This document shows positions 60,442 through 64,000 of a stretch of 64,000 nucleotides of DNA, one piece after another. The stretch is from assembly GCF_033126985.1 (NCBI RefSeq), contig NZ_AP024714.1, positions 744,001 to 808,000 on the forward strand. The letters run 5' to 3'. The number at the start of each line of letters is the position of its first letter. The stretch's first letter is position 1. This stretch comes from Methylomarinovum caldicuralii (GTDB lineage Bacteria; Pseudomonadota; Gammaproteobacteria; Methylococcales; Methylothermaceae). Both the position numbers and the translations under genes were made by a program. The notes beneath the pieces are model-generated. The model did not search any database, was not told where the DNA came from, and saw only the letters and a program-made list of their open reading frames with translations.

Positions 60442-60715
60442 GGAGCCAGTACAGGTCGTAGGGGAGTACAAGGGTGTCGAACACGGCCGAGACCGGCAGA
60501 TCGGCGGTCAGGATGGTGGCGACCAGGGTCTGAATCCAGACCGGTTCCCGGCGCTGGCCGGTCACGATCTCGGCCATTTCCCGCAGGTCCTGGCGGACGC
60601 CGGGATAGACGGTCCGTTCCGCCAGCGGGCTGGCGTCCCGGGCCCGGATGCTCGAGCAGCCGGCCAGGAACAGGGTCAGGGCGGCGATGACGAGTAGGGT
60701 GGCGGTCTTTCCCAT
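60413..60715 (-). CDS. YceK/YidQ-family lipoprotein
   Basis: 100 residues. Lipobox LAGC after a hydrophobic signal; the mature part RTVYPGVRQDLREM...LPVSAVFDTLVLPYDLYW matches the YceK family of small outer-envelope lipoproteins. Function unknown. AAGGA eight bases upstream supports ATG 60715. Overlaps the kinase by 29 bp. Confidence 0.8.
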   Translation of the reverse strand: MGKTATLLVIAALTLFLAGCSSIRARDASPLAERTVYPGVRQDLREMAEIVTGQRREPVWIQTLVATILTADLPVSAVFDTLVLPYDLYWLHAPETDSRQ

Positions 60716-60849
60716 GCCGTTTTCCTTGTGTCGTTGTTGCAAGACTTTCTCGCGGATCTGTTTCAGGTCTTCTTCGGCGAGCGCCGTGTCAGTCAGCCCG
60801 AAGGGGATTGGAACCGAAGTCTAGCACAGGTCCCGTTCTAGGATCGGCG

Positions 60850-62970
<2,121 letters not shown>

Positions 62971-63005
62971 CTGTCAACTCCAGTCACGAATTCAGGGCCA
63001 AGCCT

Positions 63006-64000
63006 ATGACCATCCCACTGTCCCAGCGCGTCCAGCGGATCAAGCCGTCACCCACCCTCGCCGTCACCGCCCGCGCCGCCGCCATGCGCGCCGCAGGCCA
63101 TGACGTCATCGGCCTCGGGGCCGGGGAGCCGGACTTCGACACCCCCGAGCACATCAAGCAGGCGGCCATCGAGGCCATCAGGGCGGGGATGACCAAGTAT
63201 ACGCCCGTGGACGGGATTCCCTCTTTGAAACAGGCGGTGATCGCCAAGTTCCGCCGCGACAACGGCCTGGAATACCAGCCGGACCAGATCCTGGTGTCCT
63301 GCGGCGGCAAGCAGAGCTTCTACAACCTGGCCCAGGCGCTGCTGGACGCGGGCGACGAGGTGATCATCCCCGCCCCCTACTGGGTGTCCTATCCCGACAT
63401 GGTGCTGCTGGCCGACGCCAAGCCGGTGATCGTCGCCGCAGGACAGGACCAGAAATTCAAGATCACCCCCGCCCAGCTGGAGGCGGCCATCACCCCCCGG
63501 ACCAAACTGTTCGTCCTCAACAGCCCCTCCAATCCCACGGGGCAGGCCTACAGCCGCGAGGAGCTGGCCGGATTGGCCGAGGTGCTGCTGAAGCATCCCC
63601 AGGTGGTCATCGCCAGCGACGACATGTACGAGCACATCGTCTGGGAGGCGGGCGGTTTCTGCAACATCCTCAACGTCTGCCCCGAGCTGTACGACCGCAC
63701 CCTGGTGCTCAACGGCGTCTCCAAGGCCTATTCCATGACCGGCTGGCGCATCGGTTACGCCGGGGGACCCAAGGAAGTCATCCAGGCGATGAAGAAGATC
63801 CAGTCCCAGAGCACCTCCAATCCCACCTCCATCTCCCAAGCCGCCGCCCAGGCGGCCTTGGAGGGGGACCAGTCCTGCATCGCCGAAATGCTCAAGGCCT
63901 TCAAACAGCGCCACGACTTCGTGGTGGAACGGCTCAACCGCATCCCCGGCATCGACTGCCTGGCCACCGACGGCACCTTCTACGTCTTTCCCAATGTGGA
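63006..64000 (+). CDS. aspartate/aromatic aminotransferase, PLP type I (partial)
   Basis: 332 residues to the window edge; the gene continues beyond. GLGAGEPDFDTPEHIK, NSPSNPTG and the PLP lysine in NGVSKAYSMTGWRIGY are typical of class I aspartate aminotransferases (AspC/AatA, I-gamma branch). Moves amino groups between aspartate, glutamate and 2-oxo acids. The C-terminal Arg region lies outside. ATG 63006 without a strong ribosome binding site; its promoter must overlap uvrB. Confidence 0.93.
   Translation, partial: MTIPLSQRVQRIKPSPTLAVTARAAAMRAAGHDVIGLGAGEPDFDTPEHIKQAAIEAIRAGMTKYTPVDGIPSLKQAVIAKFRRDNGLEYQPDQILVSCGGKQSFYNLAQALLDAGDEVIIPAPYWVSYPDMVLLADAKPVIVAAGQDQKFKITPAQLEAAITPRTKLFVLNSPSNPTGQAYSREELAGLAEVLLKHPQVVIASDDMYEHIVWEAGGFCNILNVCPELYDRTLVLNGVSKAYSMTGWRIGYAGGPKEVIQAMKKIQSQSTSNPTSISQAAAQAALEGDQSCIAEMLKAFKQRHDFVVERLNRIPGIDCLATDGTFYVFPNV

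Noticed and set aside
57544-60690. Open frame of about 1050 codons on the plus strand opposite the sensor kinase
   Set aside because: Antisense of the kinase and lipoprotein genes, Gln/Gly/Arg-rich, no motif.

Overview
The window looks like chromosomal DNA of a high-GC (I estimate above 60 %) gammaproteobacterium. The gene families, the order mnmG-rsmG-parA-parB-atpIBEFHAGDC-glmU-glmS, the smc-zipA-ligA block and the TonB2/TtpC-type energiser all fit that class. A relative of the Methylococcales or another chemotroph would fit the copper handling, class II ribonucleotide reductase and archease/RtcB genes, but no methane-oxidation gene is present, so this is only a guess. Genes are packed tightly, many joined by ATGA or TGATG overlaps.

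Layout. 1-4.6 kb: a broken c-di-GMP region (5'-truncated EAL remnant, RNase Z-like hydrolase, frameshifted periplasmic binding protein, membrane diguanylate cyclase, metallophosphoesterase). 4.6-9.9 kb: CarS-like membrane protein, archease plus RtcB RNA ligase, DUF1614 membrane protein, archaeal-type S-adenosylhomocysteine hydrolase, HAD hydrolase, small membrane protein. 9.88-10.17 kb: a 293-bp gene-free stretch with DnaA boxes and an AT-rich tract, a likely chromosomal origin. 10.2-25.9 kb: mnmG/rsmG/parAB, the complete ATP synthase operon, glmU, glmS, a Tat-exported superoxide reductase, an orphan FliL and a MIF-like tautomerase, nearly all co-oriented away from the origin.

25.9-42.7 kb: mostly housekeeping genes (DUF1244, yciB, yciI, bolA, PpiC isomerase, DUF484-GGDEF protein, ligA, zipA, smc, queF, a Rieske-FAD oxidoreductase joined to class II ribonucleotide reductase, hpf, DUF2231 and TauE/SafE-cupredoxin membrane proteins). 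42.7-52.8 kb is the most accessory-looking part. An AT-rich leader with a perfect 19-bp hairpin precedes a heavy-metal cluster of small TM protein, Cys-rich metal-binding protein, His/Met-rich TM protein, HMA-like protein and CopA. A DUF3450-TtpC-ExbB-ExbD-TonB-TPR operon follows and is interrupted by a HigBA toxin-antitoxin pair. Two copies of a structured repeat lie at 44.6 and 47.9 kb, and the second is read as the N-terminus of TtpC. 52.7-64 kb: PepSY protein, galU/cysC, a sensor kinase-response regulator-GGDEF/EAL operon, a YceK-like lipoprotein, uvrB and the start of an aspartate aminotransferase.

How the genes work together: the origin, ParAB and Smc serve chromosome replication and segregation; the ATP synthase supplies energy; GlmU/GlmS make UDP-GlcNAc precursors. 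The metal cluster is predicted to bind and export Cu(I) next to a TonB system that powers outer-membrane uptake. Several GGDEF/EAL proteins point to extensive c-di-GMP signalling. No rRNA, tRNA, CRISPR array or recognisable transposase was seen.
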